Below are positions 15,811-24,210 of a DNA stretch of 64,000 bases, piece after piece (the stretch's first letter is position 1; each line of letters opens with the position of its first letter). The position numbers and the translations under genes are program-made. The notes under the pieces are model-generated. The model worked only from the letters and a program-made list of their open reading frames with translations, had not been told where the DNA came from and did not search any database. This stretch comes from Nocardia pneumoniae NBRC 100136 (lineage in GTDB: Bacteria > Actinomycetota > Actinomycetes > Mycobacteriales > Mycobacteriaceae), in the NCBI RefSeq assembly GCF_000308755.1, contig NZ_BAGF01000069.1:1-64000 (forward strand). The letters are read 5' to 3'.

Positions 15811-16143
15811 GTGACCGCCACCCAGATCGCCGTCCTCTGCTCGCTCGCGGGCGCCGCAAGTCTGGTCGCCACCATCGGTCTGCTGCACGGTCCGGCGACC
15901 CGGCGGCGCCGAGTGGGCGTCGCCGAGCACGGGATCGCGGAGCAGGTCACCCCCCTGCTGCCGACCTGCCCGATCGGGCGGCCACAGCAACTGCCCACCG
16001 AGCCGCTGACCGTGGCGGAGGCCCACGAACTCATGCAGCGCCACCGGATCTGCGAGCCCTCGGAATGCGTCTACAAGAACGCGGCCTTCCGCACGCTGAT
16101 CGAAGCCGGGTACATGCGCGACCCCCGGGCCAAGGGAGTCTGA
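15811..16143 (+). CDS. Small membrane-anchored protein with HRxC-x4-C motif
   Basis: 110 residues from GTG 15811, preceded by GAGAGGAGAATG. One helix lies at ~5-25 (QIAVLCSLAGAASLVATIGLL). The C-terminal ~45 residues read LTVAEAHELMQRHRICEPSECVYKNAAFRTLIEAGYMRDP. The same module occurs at the end of the 104-residue protein at 28663-28977 (LSVPEAHATMQRHRECRVQDCPRKAAARQTLIEAGRMKPD), so this is a small domain with two conserved cysteines and a flanking His, possibly metal-binding. I do not recognise a named family. The preceding 219 bp hold no gene. Confidence 0.65.
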   Translation: MTATQIAVLCSLAGAASLVATIGLLHGPATRRRRVGVAEHGIAEQVTPLLPTCPIGRPQQLPTEPLTVAEAHELMQRHRICEPSECVYKNAAFRTLIEAGYMRDPRAKGV

Positions 16144-16287
16144 CTCGAAACCAGGACATTCCGGTGGGCGCACCACACGCCGTGGGCACGACACCACGCC
16201 GAATCCGGCCGCGTCGCGGAGCGCCTCGAACCGCCGCCTAAGGCACGGGCGCGGATGCAATGCTCGACGTGACAGCAGAGTGCCGAC

Positions 16288-16507
16288 GCTCGCGCCGCCG
16301 CCTACACGACGAGCGCAGAGCGGTATCGAATCCGACAGCAGAGCGCGGACCCCCAAGCCGCCACCCACCCACGGGCGCACACGACACCGAACCCGGCGGC
16401 AGACCGCCGACGCTCACACCGCCAACCACCCACGGGCGCACACGACACCGAACCCGGCAGCAGAGTGCCGACGCTCAGGCCGCCGCCCACGCGGGCCGCA
16501 GAGTGTT
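16288..16507. repeat. 61-63 bp tandem repeat ending in the gpgS 3' end
   Basis: Units begin at about 16288, 16351, 16412 and 16473 (periods 63, 61 and 61 bp). Units at 16367 and 16428 share ACCCACGGGCGCAC, then ACGACACCGAACCCGGC. The fourth unit runs into the last ~30 bp of gpgS on the minus strand, including its stop at 16475-16477, so earlier units are copies of the gene end plus spacer. The gap 16144-16474 holds these repeats and no gene. Confidence 0.7.
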
Positions 16508-17413
16508 CATCGGCGGACGATCGACCAGCGACACCTCGGTGCGGTGCGCGGTGAATTCGTCACCGATCAGCGGGAATTGGGTCAGCGCCGCGCCGGAGTC
16601 CTGGACGCCGCTGCGGCCGAGCACCGTGCCGAGGATCTGGCGGCTCATCACTCCCAGATCGGCCAGCGGCCGGTTCCGATGCGTGCGAACGCCCAGGTTG
16701 ACCTGGCCGATCGCGGACATCCCGAGCCGGTCGTAGGTGTCGAGCAGCAACCCGATCTCCACGCCGTAGCCGGGCGCGAACGGCACCGAGGTGAGCAATT
16801 CCCTGGTGCCCGCGTACTCCCCGCCCAGCGGCTGCAAGACCTGCGACAGCTCCGGCCGCAGTGCCGCGAGCAGCGGGCGCGCGACCAGCTCGGTGACCCG
16901 TCCGCCGCCGTGCGCGTCCACCGCGCCGCCTTGCCGCAGCGGCCTGCGGTAGTAGGCCTTGGCCAGGTGCATATCGTCGACCGTCAGCAGCGGGCCGAGC
17001 AGTTTCGGCACGAAGGCCGGGTCGGGGTCGATCAGATCGGAGTCGACGAAGGCGATGAGGTCGCCGCTGGTCACCGCCAGCGAGCGCCACAGCACCTCGC
17101 CCTTGCCGGGAAGCGGCTCCAGCTCGGGCACCGCCTGCTCCCGGCTGATCACCTCCGCGCCCGCCGCGCGAGCCCGCTCGGCGGTAGCGTCGGTCGAACC
17201 GGAATCGAGCACGATCAGCTCGTCGACCAGCGTGCCGAGCAGCGGCCGGATGCTGGCCACCACGTCGGCCACGGTCCGCTCTTCGTTCAGCGCGGGCAGC
17301 ACCACCGACACGGTGCGTCCGGCTTTGGCGGTGACGAGCTCGTCCACCGTCCAGTTCGGGGTGTCCCAGGTATTGGTGGTTGCCCAGGCGGGCTCGAAGG
17401 ATTGGAATGTCAT
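16475..17413 (-). CDS. gpgS: Glucosyl-3-phosphoglycerate synthase
   Basis: 312 residues from ATG 17413; this start overlaps the folP2 stop (ATGA). The GT-A fold of family GT81 is seen in VSVVLPALNEERTVADVVASI, IVLDSGSTDATAERARAAG, the metal-binding AFVDSDLIDPDPAF and the acceptor-side GGGRVTELVARPLLAALRPELSQVLQPLGGEYAGTRELL. It transfers glucose from NDP-glucose to 3-phosphoglycerate, the first step of methylglucose lipopolysaccharide synthesis in the cytosol. Downstream of its stop the gene end is repeated in tandem. Confidence 0.94.
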   Translation of the reverse strand: MTFQSFEPAWATTNTWDTPNWTVDELVTAKAGRTVSVVLPALNEERTVADVVASIRPLLGTLVDELIVLDSGSTDATAERARAAGAEVISREQAVPELEPLPGKGEVLWRSLAVTSGDLIAFVDSDLIDPDPAFVPKLLGPLLTVDDMHLAKAYYRRPLRQGGAVDAHGGGRVTELVARPLLAALRPELSQVLQPLGGEYAGTRELLTSVPFAPGYGVEIGLLLDTYDRLGMSAIGQVNLGVRTHRNRPLADLGVMSRQILGTVLGRSGVQDSGAALTQFPLIGDEFTAHRTEVSLVDRPPMNTLRPAWAAA

Positions 17414-18294
17414 ACCAGACCTCGCAAGGTTCGTGCGGGGGGCCGGATGCCCTGGATCGCGGCGATCATGTCCACGACCCGCCGGGTCGCGGCGACTTCG
17501 TGGACACGAAAGACTCGGGCGCCGGCCGCCGCCGACCATGCTGTTGCCGCCAACGTGCCCTCCAGCCGCTCGGACAGACCGACACCTAAAGTCTCCCCGA
17601 TGAAATCCTTGTTGCTCAGCGCCATCAAGACTGGCCATCCGGTATTTACAAGAACGTCGATTCCGCGCAACAGTTCGAGCCCGTGGTAGGTGTTCTTGCC
17701 GAAGTCGTGGGTCGGATCGATCAGGATCGAATCCTCGCGCACGCCCGCCGCACGCGCGTTCTCGGCGGCGCGCACCACCGTCTCGGTGACCTCACGCACC
17801 ACATCGCTGTAACGGACCCGATGCGGCCTGGTGCGCGGCACCGCACCGCCGGTATGACTGCACACCACGCCCGCACCCTGGGCCGCGGCCACCGCGACCA
17901 GTTCCGGATCGGCCCCCGCCCAGGTGTCGTTGATCAGATCCGCGCCCTCGCGCAGCGCGGCCAGCGCCACCTCGGCGCGCCAGGTATCGACGCTGATCAA
18001 TAGCTCGGGGAATTGCGCGCGGATTGCCGCGACGAACGGCACCACCCTGCGCGTCTCCTCGGCCGCGTCGACCAGATCGCCGGGCCCCGCCTTCACACCG
18101 CCGATGTCGACCAGGTCGGCGCCCTCGTCCACCGCGCGGGCGACGGCGTCCATCGCCGCCGCGTCGGTGAAGGTGGCGCCGCGGTCGTAGAACGAGTCCG
18201 GCGTGCGATTCACGATCGCCATCACCAGCGCCCGATCCGTCGCCACCAACCGCCCGCACAGCGTGGGAAACCGCGCCGGAATCGAGCTCGACAT
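17410..18294 (-). CDS. folP2: Dihydropteroate synthase homolog FolP2 (probably not a true DHPS)
   Basis: 294 residues from ATG 18294, preceded by GGGGGAGCG; upstream in-frame codons lack a ribosome-binding site. The TIM-barrel pterin-binding fold is recognisable (MAIVNRTPDSFYDRG, LVDIGGVKAGPG, ELLISVDTWRAEVALAALREGADLINDTWAG, ILIDPTHDFGKNTYHGLELL). Key loops deviate from catalytic DHPS: NVTPDSFSDGG has become NRTPDSFYDRG, and the loop 2 GGESTRPG is GGVKAGPG at ~65-72. From established work mycobacterial FolP2 lacks detectable DHPS activity. Stop/start overlap with gpgS suggests a function tied to that pathway. Confidence 0.88.
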   Translation of the reverse strand: MSSSIPARFPTLCGRLVATDRALVMAIVNRTPDSFYDRGATFTDAAAMDAVARAVDEGADLVDIGGVKAGPGDLVDAAEETRRVVPFVAAIRAQFPELLISVDTWRAEVALAALREGADLINDTWAGADPELVAVAAAQGAGVVCSHTGGAVPRTRPHRVRYSDVVREVTETVVRAAENARAAGVREDSILIDPTHDFGKNTYHGLELLRGIDVLVNTGWPVLMALSNKDFIGETLGVGLSERLEGTLAATAWSAAAGARVFRVHEVAATRRVVDMIAAIQGIRPPARTLRGLV

Positions 18295-18470
18295 ATCGCT
18301 CCCCCGCCTCTCCGCGAATTCAGGCCGTACCAGTCGGGAGCCAGGGGATTCGGTGGCTCCTGGCGCCACTCCTGATCTGCAGACCGTACCAGCCGAGTAA
18401 CGCGGGATTTGCGTTCAGGTCGCCCGGTGGAGGCTCCCCCGCCTCGAGCGGAAACCTGGTGGCTGAGCGG

Positions 18471-20240
18471 TCAGTTCTTCGGGGCGCGTCCTGCGGCGAC
18501 GTCGGCGGGGTAATCGTCGTAGACGGGGATGTAGCCCTCGGTGCGTCCGGCGAGAACGTACAGGGCGCTGTCCGGATTCGGGGTGTAGCCCTGCTTGCGG
18601 AGTTCGACCTTGCGGCTTTTGAACGTGGAGGTGTGCTCCAGTTCGGGGACGACGCGCACGAACAGGGGCACGGCATATCCGGGGAGCTGATCGTAGGCCA
18701 GTTTCGCCAGCGCGGCGGGATCGAGCTCCGCGCCGGGGTGCAGCGTGACGGCGGCCATGCCTGCCTTGCCGTCGGTTCCGGGGATGTCCACGCCGTAGAC
18801 CACGGCTTGGGCGATCGGCTCCGCCCTGCTCAGCGCGCGCTCCACCTCCGTGGTCGCCACGTTCTCGCCCTTCCAGCGGAACGTGTCGCCGAGCCGGTCC
18901 ACGAACGCGATGTGATGCCAGCCCTGATCGCGCACCAGATCGCCGGTGTCGAACCAGATGTCGCCGGGCTCGAAGCCGTCGCGCACGAGTTTGGCCTCGG
19001 AGGCGGCCTTGTCGGTGTAACCGTCGAACGGGACGCGGTCGGTCACTTTGGCCAGCAGCAGGCCGACGCCGCCGGTGCCCACCCGGCGCAGCCGTCCGTT
19101 GTGGTCCCGCTTGGGCTTTCCGATGTCGTCGTCGTACTCCACCACGGCATACGGCAGTGGGCAGAACCCCGCGGTGCGGTCGACGCCGAAGGCGTTGGCG
19201 AACCCGATATTCGCCTCGCTGGCACCGTAGAACTCCACGATCCGCTCGATGCCGAAGCGGGATTCGAACTCGTCCCACAGTTCTGGGCGTAGTCCGTTGC
19301 CGACGACGAGCCGGACCAAGTGCTGCCGATCGGTCGGTTTGGCAGGCTGATTGAGCAGGTAGCGGCACAACTCGCCGATGTAGATGAAGGCCGTCGCCTG
19401 TTCACGAATGACCTCGTCCCAGAACCGCGACGCGGAGAATCCCCGCCCGAGGGCCAAGGCGCCGCCGGAGGCGAGCACCGCCGACAACGCGACGGTGACC
19501 GCGTTGTTGTGATAGAGCGGCAGGCAGCAGTACAGGGTGTCGTCGCCGCGCAGGCGAATGCCGAGACCGCCCAGCCCGGCCATGCACTTGGCCCACCGCA
19601 GATGGGTCATCACGCTGGCCTTCGGCAGCCCTGTGGTGCCGGAGGTGAAGATGAGGAACGCACGCTCGCGTGCGGTGACCTCGCCGCAACTGGGCGGGTC
19701 GGCGTCGTCGGCGCTCTCGGCCGCCCGCTGGAGTTCGTCGGCCGCCAAGAGGTTGTCGAGTGGCTCGGGCAGCGAGTTGATCGCCTCCGCGCATTCGGCG
19801 CCGACCACGGTCAGCACGCTGCCGAGCAAGCCGAAGCTGTGGGCGAGCACCCGGTCGCGCTGGTGGTGGTTGAGCAGGCCGACGGTGGCGCCGAGTTTCA
19901 CCGTGGCCAGCACGACGAACAGGGTCTCCGGCCGGTTGGTCATCAGCACGCCGACCACGTCGCCGCGCCGCACACCGCGCGCCGCCAGCACGCTCGCATA
20001 GCGGTTCACCTGCGCGTTCGCCTCGCCGTAGGTGTACGTCGCGCCCTCGAACCGCAGGAACGGACGATCCGGATGACGATGGGCGCGGCGCTGGAAGTAC
20101 AGCCCGATCGAGGCCTTGGACTCCGGCTGCACCAGGATCTCGCGCGCGTTGCGCAGCATTCCCGGCACGTCCAGTGCGATGGCGGGCAGATTGCGGATGA
20201 TATCGGCCAGGCTCACCGTCGAGCGTGCGTTGCTGCTCAC
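18471..20240 (-). CDS. fadD6: Long-chain acyl-CoA synthetase FadD6 (FATP/VLACS type)
   Basis: 589 residues from GTG 20240, with GAGGAG upstream; a TTG at 20261 would add 7 residues. The adenylation motif IFTSGTTGLPKAS, the VLACS/FATP segment YIGELCRYLLNQP, VEFYGASEANIGF, DIWFDTGDLVRDQGWHHIAFVDRLGDTFRWKGENVAT and the C-terminal TFKSRKVELRKQGY are present. It activates fatty acids as acyl-AMP then acyl-CoA. From memory mycobacterial FadD6 sits between the LOG gene Rv1205 and folP2 as here. It is 17 bp downstream of the LOG gene, probably one transcript. Confidence 0.92.
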   Translation of the reverse strand: MSSNARSTVSLADIIRNLPAIALDVPGMLRNAREILVQPESKASIGLYFQRRAHRHPDRPFLRFEGATYTYGEANAQVNRYASVLAARGVRRGDVVGVLMTNRPETLFVVLATVKLGATVGLLNHHQRDRVLAHSFGLLGSVLTVVGAECAEAINSLPEPLDNLLAADELQRAAESADDADPPSCGEVTARERAFLIFTSGTTGLPKASVMTHLRWAKCMAGLGGLGIRLRGDDTLYCCLPLYHNNAVTVALSAVLASGGALALGRGFSASRFWDEVIREQATAFIYIGELCRYLLNQPAKPTDRQHLVRLVVGNGLRPELWDEFESRFGIERIVEFYGASEANIGFANAFGVDRTAGFCPLPYAVVEYDDDIGKPKRDHNGRLRRVGTGGVGLLLAKVTDRVPFDGYTDKAASEAKLVRDGFEPGDIWFDTGDLVRDQGWHHIAFVDRLGDTFRWKGENVATTEVERALSRAEPIAQAVVYGVDIPGTDGKAGMAAVTLHPGAELDPAALAKLAYDQLPGYAVPLFVRVVPELEHTSTFKSRKVELRKQGYTPNPDSALYVLAGRTEGYIPVYDDYPADVAAGRAPKN

Positions 20241-20257
20241 GTCTTCAGTTCTCCTCG

Positions 20258-20818
20258 TCAAGCGGTACGCGGCGCCTCCAGTGCCGCGAACGCGGACGGG
20301 AGATCGGTCACCACGGTAATCCGGGACAACGCTGTCTGGGGCACGAACTTTCGGTCGTACAACTCATCCAGCCAGGAGAACAAACCGCGGAAGAATCCAT
20401 TGGGATTCAGCACAACAACCGGCTTCTCGTGCTGTCCCAGATAGCCGCCGGTCCAGGTCTCGAAGAACTCCTCCAGCGTGCCGATGCCGCCGGGCAGGGT
20501 GAGGAAGGCGTCGGCGCGGTCCTCCATCACCTGCTTGCGCTGGCGCATCGTGTCGGTGACCACGAGTTCGTCGGCGTCGACGTCCGCGACCTCGCGGTGC
20601 ACCAAGTGCTTCGGGATGACGCCGATGGTCTTCGCGCCACCGGCGCGTGCCGCGGTGGCCACCGCGCCCATCATCGAGACGTGACCGCCGCCGGACACCA
20701 ATTGCCAGCCCCGCCGGGCGATTTCGGTGCCCACCCGCGCGGCCAGCGAGAGGTGGTCGGGGTCGGTGGTGCTCGCCGAGCAATAGACGCACACGGCGAA
20801 GGGCTCGTCGTTCACCAC
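20258..20818 (-). CDS. LOG-family cytokinin riboside 5'-monophosphate phosphoribohydrolase (Rv1205-like)
   Basis: 186 residues. The hallmarks are VCVYCSAST near the start, LVSGGGHVSMMGAVATAA, VADTMRQRK-type VTDTMRQRKQVMEDRADAFLTLPGGIGTLEEFFETWTG, the PGGxGTxxE signature of LOG enzymes. LOG enzymes release free adenine-type cytokinin bases from their nucleotides. In M. tuberculosis, Rv1205 accumulates when the proteasome fails and makes cytokinins that break down to toxic aldehydes. It overlaps the next LOG-like gene by 7 bp. Confidence 0.88.
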   Translation of the reverse strand: MVNDEPFAVCVYCSASTTDPDHLSLAARVGTEIARRGWQLVSGGGHVSMMGAVATAARAGGAKTIGVIPKHLVHREVADVDADELVVTDTMRQRKQVMEDRADAFLTLPGGIGTLEEFFETWTGGYLGQHEKPVVVLNPNGFFRGLFSWLDELYDRKFVPQTALSRITVVTDLPSAFAALEAPRTA

Positions 20819-21621
20819 TCGTCCTCCGTACCGATCGCGTCGTCGGCGCCGCCCGCTTCCACGTTGGCCTGGATGATGCTCACGAGTTCCTCGACGCTGT
20901 CGGTCACGTGCAGCAGGCCGAGGTCACCGGGCGAGATCTTGCCGGAGCCGCCGAGCGAATCCCGCAGCCAGTCGACCAGCCCGGCCCAGTACCTGCTGCC
21001 GAACAGGATGATCGGGAAACGGGTGATCTTGCGGGTCTGCACCAGGGTCAGCGCCTCGAACAGTTCGTCGAGGGTGCCGAAACCGCCGGGCAGGCAGATG
21101 AACGCCTGGGAGTACTTCACGAACATCGTCTTGCGGACGAAGAAGTAGCGGAAGTTGATGCCCAGATCCACCCACTCGTTGAGGCTCTGCTCGAACGGCA
21201 ACTCGATGCCCAGGCCGATGGAGTACCCGCCCGCCTCGCAGGCGCCGCGGTTGGCCGCCTCCATCGCGCCGGGCCCGCCGCCGGTGATCACCGCGAAACC
21301 GGCCCTGGCCAGCGCGGCGCCGATCGCCAGGCCCGCCTGGTACTCGGGATGGTCGACGGGCGTGCGCGCGGAACCGAAGACGGTCACCGCGCGGGGCACC
21401 TCCGCGAGCGCGCCGAATCCCTCGACGAACTCGGCTTGAATGCGCAGCACGCGCCAGGGGTCGGTGTGCACCCAGTCCGTGTCGCCGCGCTGGTCCAGCA
21501 GATTCCGGTCAGCGGTGGAGATGCCGTCCTTGCGGTCGCGGCGAAACATGATCGGCCCCCGGAACTTCGCTGTCGACTTCGGCTTGGTGGTGACCTCACG
21601 GTCGGCGGCGTCGGTGGACAT
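20812..21621 (-). CDS. Second LOG/TIGR00730-type protein, longer form
   Basis: 269 residues from ATG 21621; a GTG at 21630 is possible, but TAGCGT ends 7 nt before the ATG and overlaps that GTG. After a 55-residue basic lead come VTVFGSARTPVDHPEY, FAVITGGGPGAMEAANRGACEAGG, SIGLGIELPFEQSLNEWVDLGINFRYFFVRKTMFVKYSQAFICLPGGFGTLDELFEALTLVQ. This longer group shares the PGGxGTxxE nucleotide-monophosphate phosphoribohydrolase core. Two LOG-fold genes in tandem may act on different nucleotides. Leads the likely operon LOG2-LOG1-fadD6. Confidence 0.87.
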   Translation of the reverse strand: MSTDAADREVTTKPKSTAKFRGPIMFRRDRKDGISTADRNLLDQRGDTDWVHTDPWRVLRIQAEFVEGFGALAEVPRAVTVFGSARTPVDHPEYQAGLAIGAALARAGFAVITGGGPGAMEAANRGACEAGGYSIGLGIELPFEQSLNEWVDLGINFRYFFVRKTMFVKYSQAFICLPGGFGTLDELFEALTLVQTRKITRFPIILFGSRYWAGLVDWLRDSLGGSGKISPGDLGLLHVTDSVEELVSIIQANVEAGGADDAIGTEDEW

Positions 21622-21628
21622 GCGTTCC

Positions 21629-21634
21629 ACGCTA
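21629..21634 (-). promoter_or_regulatory. Leaderless-type -10 (TAGCGT) for the longer LOG gene
   Basis: On the minus strand TAGCGT ends 7 nt before ATG 21621, with no ribosome-binding site between. Confidence 0.45.
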
Positions 21635-21703
21635 CCGTCCGGAAACGATCACACACTGGCTGGACGTGAGAAGTCGTCCGGCGTTCAGCCCGGCGCAGCG
21701 CCG

Positions 21704-21814
21704 GTGAGACGCAACCGCAATCTGCGCCATCGGCTAGCGGCTGTGACAGGGATCGTGCTGGCAGCATGCTGTTCGGCCCAACCGACCGCGCTTCGTCCGG
21801 GGCCGACGCGATGA
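21704..21814 (+). CDS. Possible 36-residue lipoprotein-like peptide
   Basis: A GTG frame gives a basic start (RRNRNLRHR), a hydrophobic core (LAAVTGIVLAA) and then LAAC-C, a plausible lipobox with Cys at residue 22 or 23, then only 14 more residues before TGA. It looks like a lipoprotein signal peptide without a mature protein: either a very small lipopeptide or the remnant of a broken lipoprotein gene. There is no good ribosome-binding site. Low confidence. Confidence 0.25.
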   Translation: MRRNRNLRHRLAAVTGIVLAACCSAQPTALRPGPTR

Positions 21815-21872
21815 TCCCTCCGGCCCGGGACGTGAGCGTGTTGCGACACCGGCCGGTCGCGCGTCAGGTCTC

Positions 21873-22976
21873 TCAGCCCGCGGTGCCGGTCAGGTAGTGG
21901 CGCAACATGGCGGTGACGGCGGTGATCTGGTCCACCGGGACGTGCTCGTCGCGTTTGTGCGCGAGGTTGGGGTCGCCGGGACCGAAGTTGACGGCGGGGA
22001 TGCCGCGGGCCGCGAACCGGGATACGTCGGTCCAGCCGTACTTGGCGCGCACGCCGCCACCACCGTGCCGCTGCACCGAGGCGATGAGGTCCTTGGCCGC
22101 CGGAGCGGTCAGTCCGGGCAGCGCGCCGGGTGCGGAGTCGGTCACGTCGAAGGAGAGCTCGAGTCCGTCGAACACCTCGCGCACGTGCTCGACCGCTTGG
22201 TCCACCGTGCGGTCGGGAGCGAAACGGAAGTTGACGTCCACCTCGGCGGCGTCGGGCACCACATTGCCCGCCACGCCGCCCGCGACGCGGACCGCGGACA
22301 GCCCCTCTCGATAGACGCAGCCGTCGATGTCGACTTCACGCGCCCGGTACTCGGCCAGCCGTTGCAGGATCGGAGCCAATCGGTGAATGGCGTTGTCGCC
22401 CAGCCACGCCCGCGCCGAATGCGCCCGCAGGCCCGAGGTGCCCAGCCGAACCCGCAGCGTGCCTTGGCAACCCGCTTCGATCCACCCGGCCGACGGTTCG
22501 CCCAGTACGGCGAGGTCGCCGGTGAGCCAGTCGGGCAGGTCACGTTCGATGTGGCCGAGTCCGTTGAACTCCGCGGCGATCTCCTCGCCGTCGTAGAAGA
22601 TCAAGGTCAGATCGTGCACCGGATCGGCGACCGTCGCGGCCAGGTGCAGGAACACCGCGTCACCGGATTTCATGTCCACCGTGCCGCACCCGTAGAGCAC
22701 CTGCTCGCCGCCCGGGTTCATGGCGAAGCGGCTGGGCACGTTGTCCGCGATCGGCACGGTGTCCAGGTGCCCGGCCAGGATCACCCGGGTCGGCAGCCCG
22801 CGATCGGTGCGCGCCAGCACCACGTTCCCGTGCCGCAGCACCTCGAATCCCACCGTCTGCTCCCGCAGCGCCCGCTCCACCACGTCGGCGATGGGCGCCT
22901 CACCCAGCGAAACGCTCGGTATGTCGACGAGCGCGGCGGTCAACGTGATCGGGTCGGCATGCAGGTCGATGGTCAC
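21873..22976 (-). CDS. dapE: Succinyl-diaminopimelate desuccinylase
   Basis: 367 residues from GTG 22976; the product then begins TIDLHADPITLTAALVDIPSVS as in known DapE, while the longer frame adds an unrelated basic lead. M20 metallopeptidase ligands are visible: AGHLDTVP, CGTVDMKSGDAVFLHLA, FYDGEEIAAEFNGLG with the general-base Glu pair, and LGEPSAG; GWTDVSRFAARGIPAVNFGPG is near the end. It hydrolyses N-succinyl-LL-diaminopimelate in lysine/DAP synthesis. dapD (24730) and dapC (41383) in the same window supply the preceding succinylase-branch steps. Confidence 0.95.
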   Translation of the reverse strand: MTIDLHADPITLTAALVDIPSVSLGEAPIADVVERALREQTVGFEVLRHGNVVLARTDRGLPTRVILAGHLDTVPIADNVPSRFAMNPGGEQVLYGCGTVDMKSGDAVFLHLAATVADPVHDLTLIFYDGEEIAAEFNGLGHIERDLPDWLTGDLAVLGEPSAGWIEAGCQGTLRVRLGTSGLRAHSARAWLGDNAIHRLAPILQRLAEYRAREVDIDGCVYREGLSAVRVAGGVAGNVVPDAAEVDVNFRFAPDRTVDQAVEHVREVFDGLELSFDVTDSAPGALPGLTAPAAKDLIASVQRHGGGGVRAKYGWTDVSRFAARGIPAVNFGPGDPNLAHKRDEHVPVDQITAVTAMLRHYLTGTAG

Positions 22977-23175
22977 GCCCTTCACCCTACGGCGGTCGAC
23001 CAGCCGTGCCCGCGCACCACGTCTCCAGACGGGATTGCGGTGTATCACTCGTTCGGCTGGCTCCCTCGGGTGCTCGAGCGCCGGAGCTTCGTCAGCGCCT
23101 TGTGCCACCGGGCGCGCTGCCAGGGCGGTTGCCGATTCGGCGGGCTGTCCCCCGCCGAATCGACGCCACCGGATC

Positions 23176-24123
23176 TCACCCGACGCGGACGATGCTCTTA
23201 CCGCGGGTCGCTCCGTCGGCCAGGTTCGCGATCGCGGTCTCGACGTCGGCCAGGGCGTATTCGGCGGTGACGTCGATGCGCACCGACCCGTCGGCAACCA
23301 TCGCCATGGCGTGGGCGGCGCTGTCGGCCAAGCGCTCCGAGTGGGTCCGGCTGGCCAGGTTGCTGTTGTAGGTCAACAGCGACTGGCCCTGCATCAGCAG
23401 GTCGTTGGCCGACACGGTGACCGGTTCGAAGGTGGCGATGTTGCCGTAGACCACGACCCGGCCGTGCGGAGCCAGCCGCGCCAGATTCGCCAGGCGGGTG
23501 GGGCCGCCGATCGGATCCAGGATCACGTCGAACTTCTCGTCGCCGATGGCATCCGGGAACTGCTCCCGCACCAGCACCTCGTGGTAGCCGAAACGGCGGG
23601 CGTAGTCGACCTGACCGGCGTCGCCGACCACTCCGACAATCCGCTCCGCACCGGCGGCCGCGGCGAACTGAACGGCCAGCGAGCCGACGCCACCGGCGGC
23701 GGCATGGATCAGCACGCTGTCCCCACCCCGTACGTGAGCGACGGTGTTGATCAGGTCGTATGCGGTCGGCGCGATCCACCCGAACCCGGCGGCATCGCGC
23801 AGGCCGACGCCAGCGGCGTTGATCGCCAGCACCGCGGGCGCGGTCACCACTTCGGCGTAACCACCCCCGCCGATCAGCGCGGTGACCTGCTCACCGAGGC
23901 GCGCCTCGTCCACACCGGCACCGACCGCGACGATCGCACCGGCGGCCTCGAAACCCGGCACGAATGGGCGCGGGATCGGGAAGTGCCCCGCACGCACCAG
24001 CACGTCGCCGTACTGCACCCCCGCGTACGAGACCCGAATCGCGACCTCGCCCGGACCTGGCGCGGGTTCGGGCACGTCCGAGAGGCGGAACCGGTCGTCG
24101 GCGTCCAGAACAACAGCTTTCAT
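23176..24123 (-). CDS. NADPH:quinone oxidoreductase-type MDR protein
   Basis: 315 residues from ATG 24123, with AAAGGG upstream. GroES-like domain: VPEPAPGPGEVAIRVSYAGVQYGDVLVRAGHFPIPRPFVPGFEAAG. The Rossmann domain has VLIHAAAGGVGSLAVQFAAAAGAERIVGVVGDAGQVDYAR. The catalytic zinc ligands of alcohol dehydrogenases are absent, which fits the zinc-free quinone oxidoreductase group that reduces quinones or enones with NADPH. It is divergent from a MarR regulator with two palindromes between them, so it is probably repressed until an electrophile or phenolic compound is sensed. Confidence 0.87.
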   Translation of the reverse strand: MKAVVLDADDRFRLSDVPEPAPGPGEVAIRVSYAGVQYGDVLVRAGHFPIPRPFVPGFEAAGAIVAVGAGVDEARLGEQVTALIGGGGYAEVVTAPAVLAINAAGVGLRDAAGFGWIAPTAYDLINTVAHVRGGDSVLIHAAAGGVGSLAVQFAAAAGAERIVGVVGDAGQVDYARRFGYHEVLVREQFPDAIGDEKFDVILDPIGGPTRLANLARLAPHGRVVVYGNIATFEPVTVSANDLLMQGQSLLTYNSNLASRTHSERLADSAAHAMAMVADGSVRIDVTAEYALADVETAIANLADGATRGKSIVRVG

Positions 24124-24152
24124 CACATACAACCCTTTGTCTCGACTCAGTA

Positions 24153-24189
24153 TCCTGATACAGGAACTCAACCATTATCAGATACCTGA
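24153..24189. promoter_or_regulatory. Two palindromic sites between the oxidoreductase and marR genes
   Basis: TCCTG-ATA-CAGGA (24153-24165) and TCAG-ATAC-CTGA (24178-24189) are related inverted repeats with centres about 24.5 bp apart. They fill the 87-bp divergent intergenic region and are the obvious MarR operator candidates controlling both genes. Confidence 0.65.
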
Positions 24190-24210
24190 GTCAACTTAGA
24201 GAGTTGTGAT

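Noticed and set aside
16288..16507. CRISPR or insertion-sequence end at the gpgS repeats
   Set aside because: No spacers, no transposase and no flanking target duplication.
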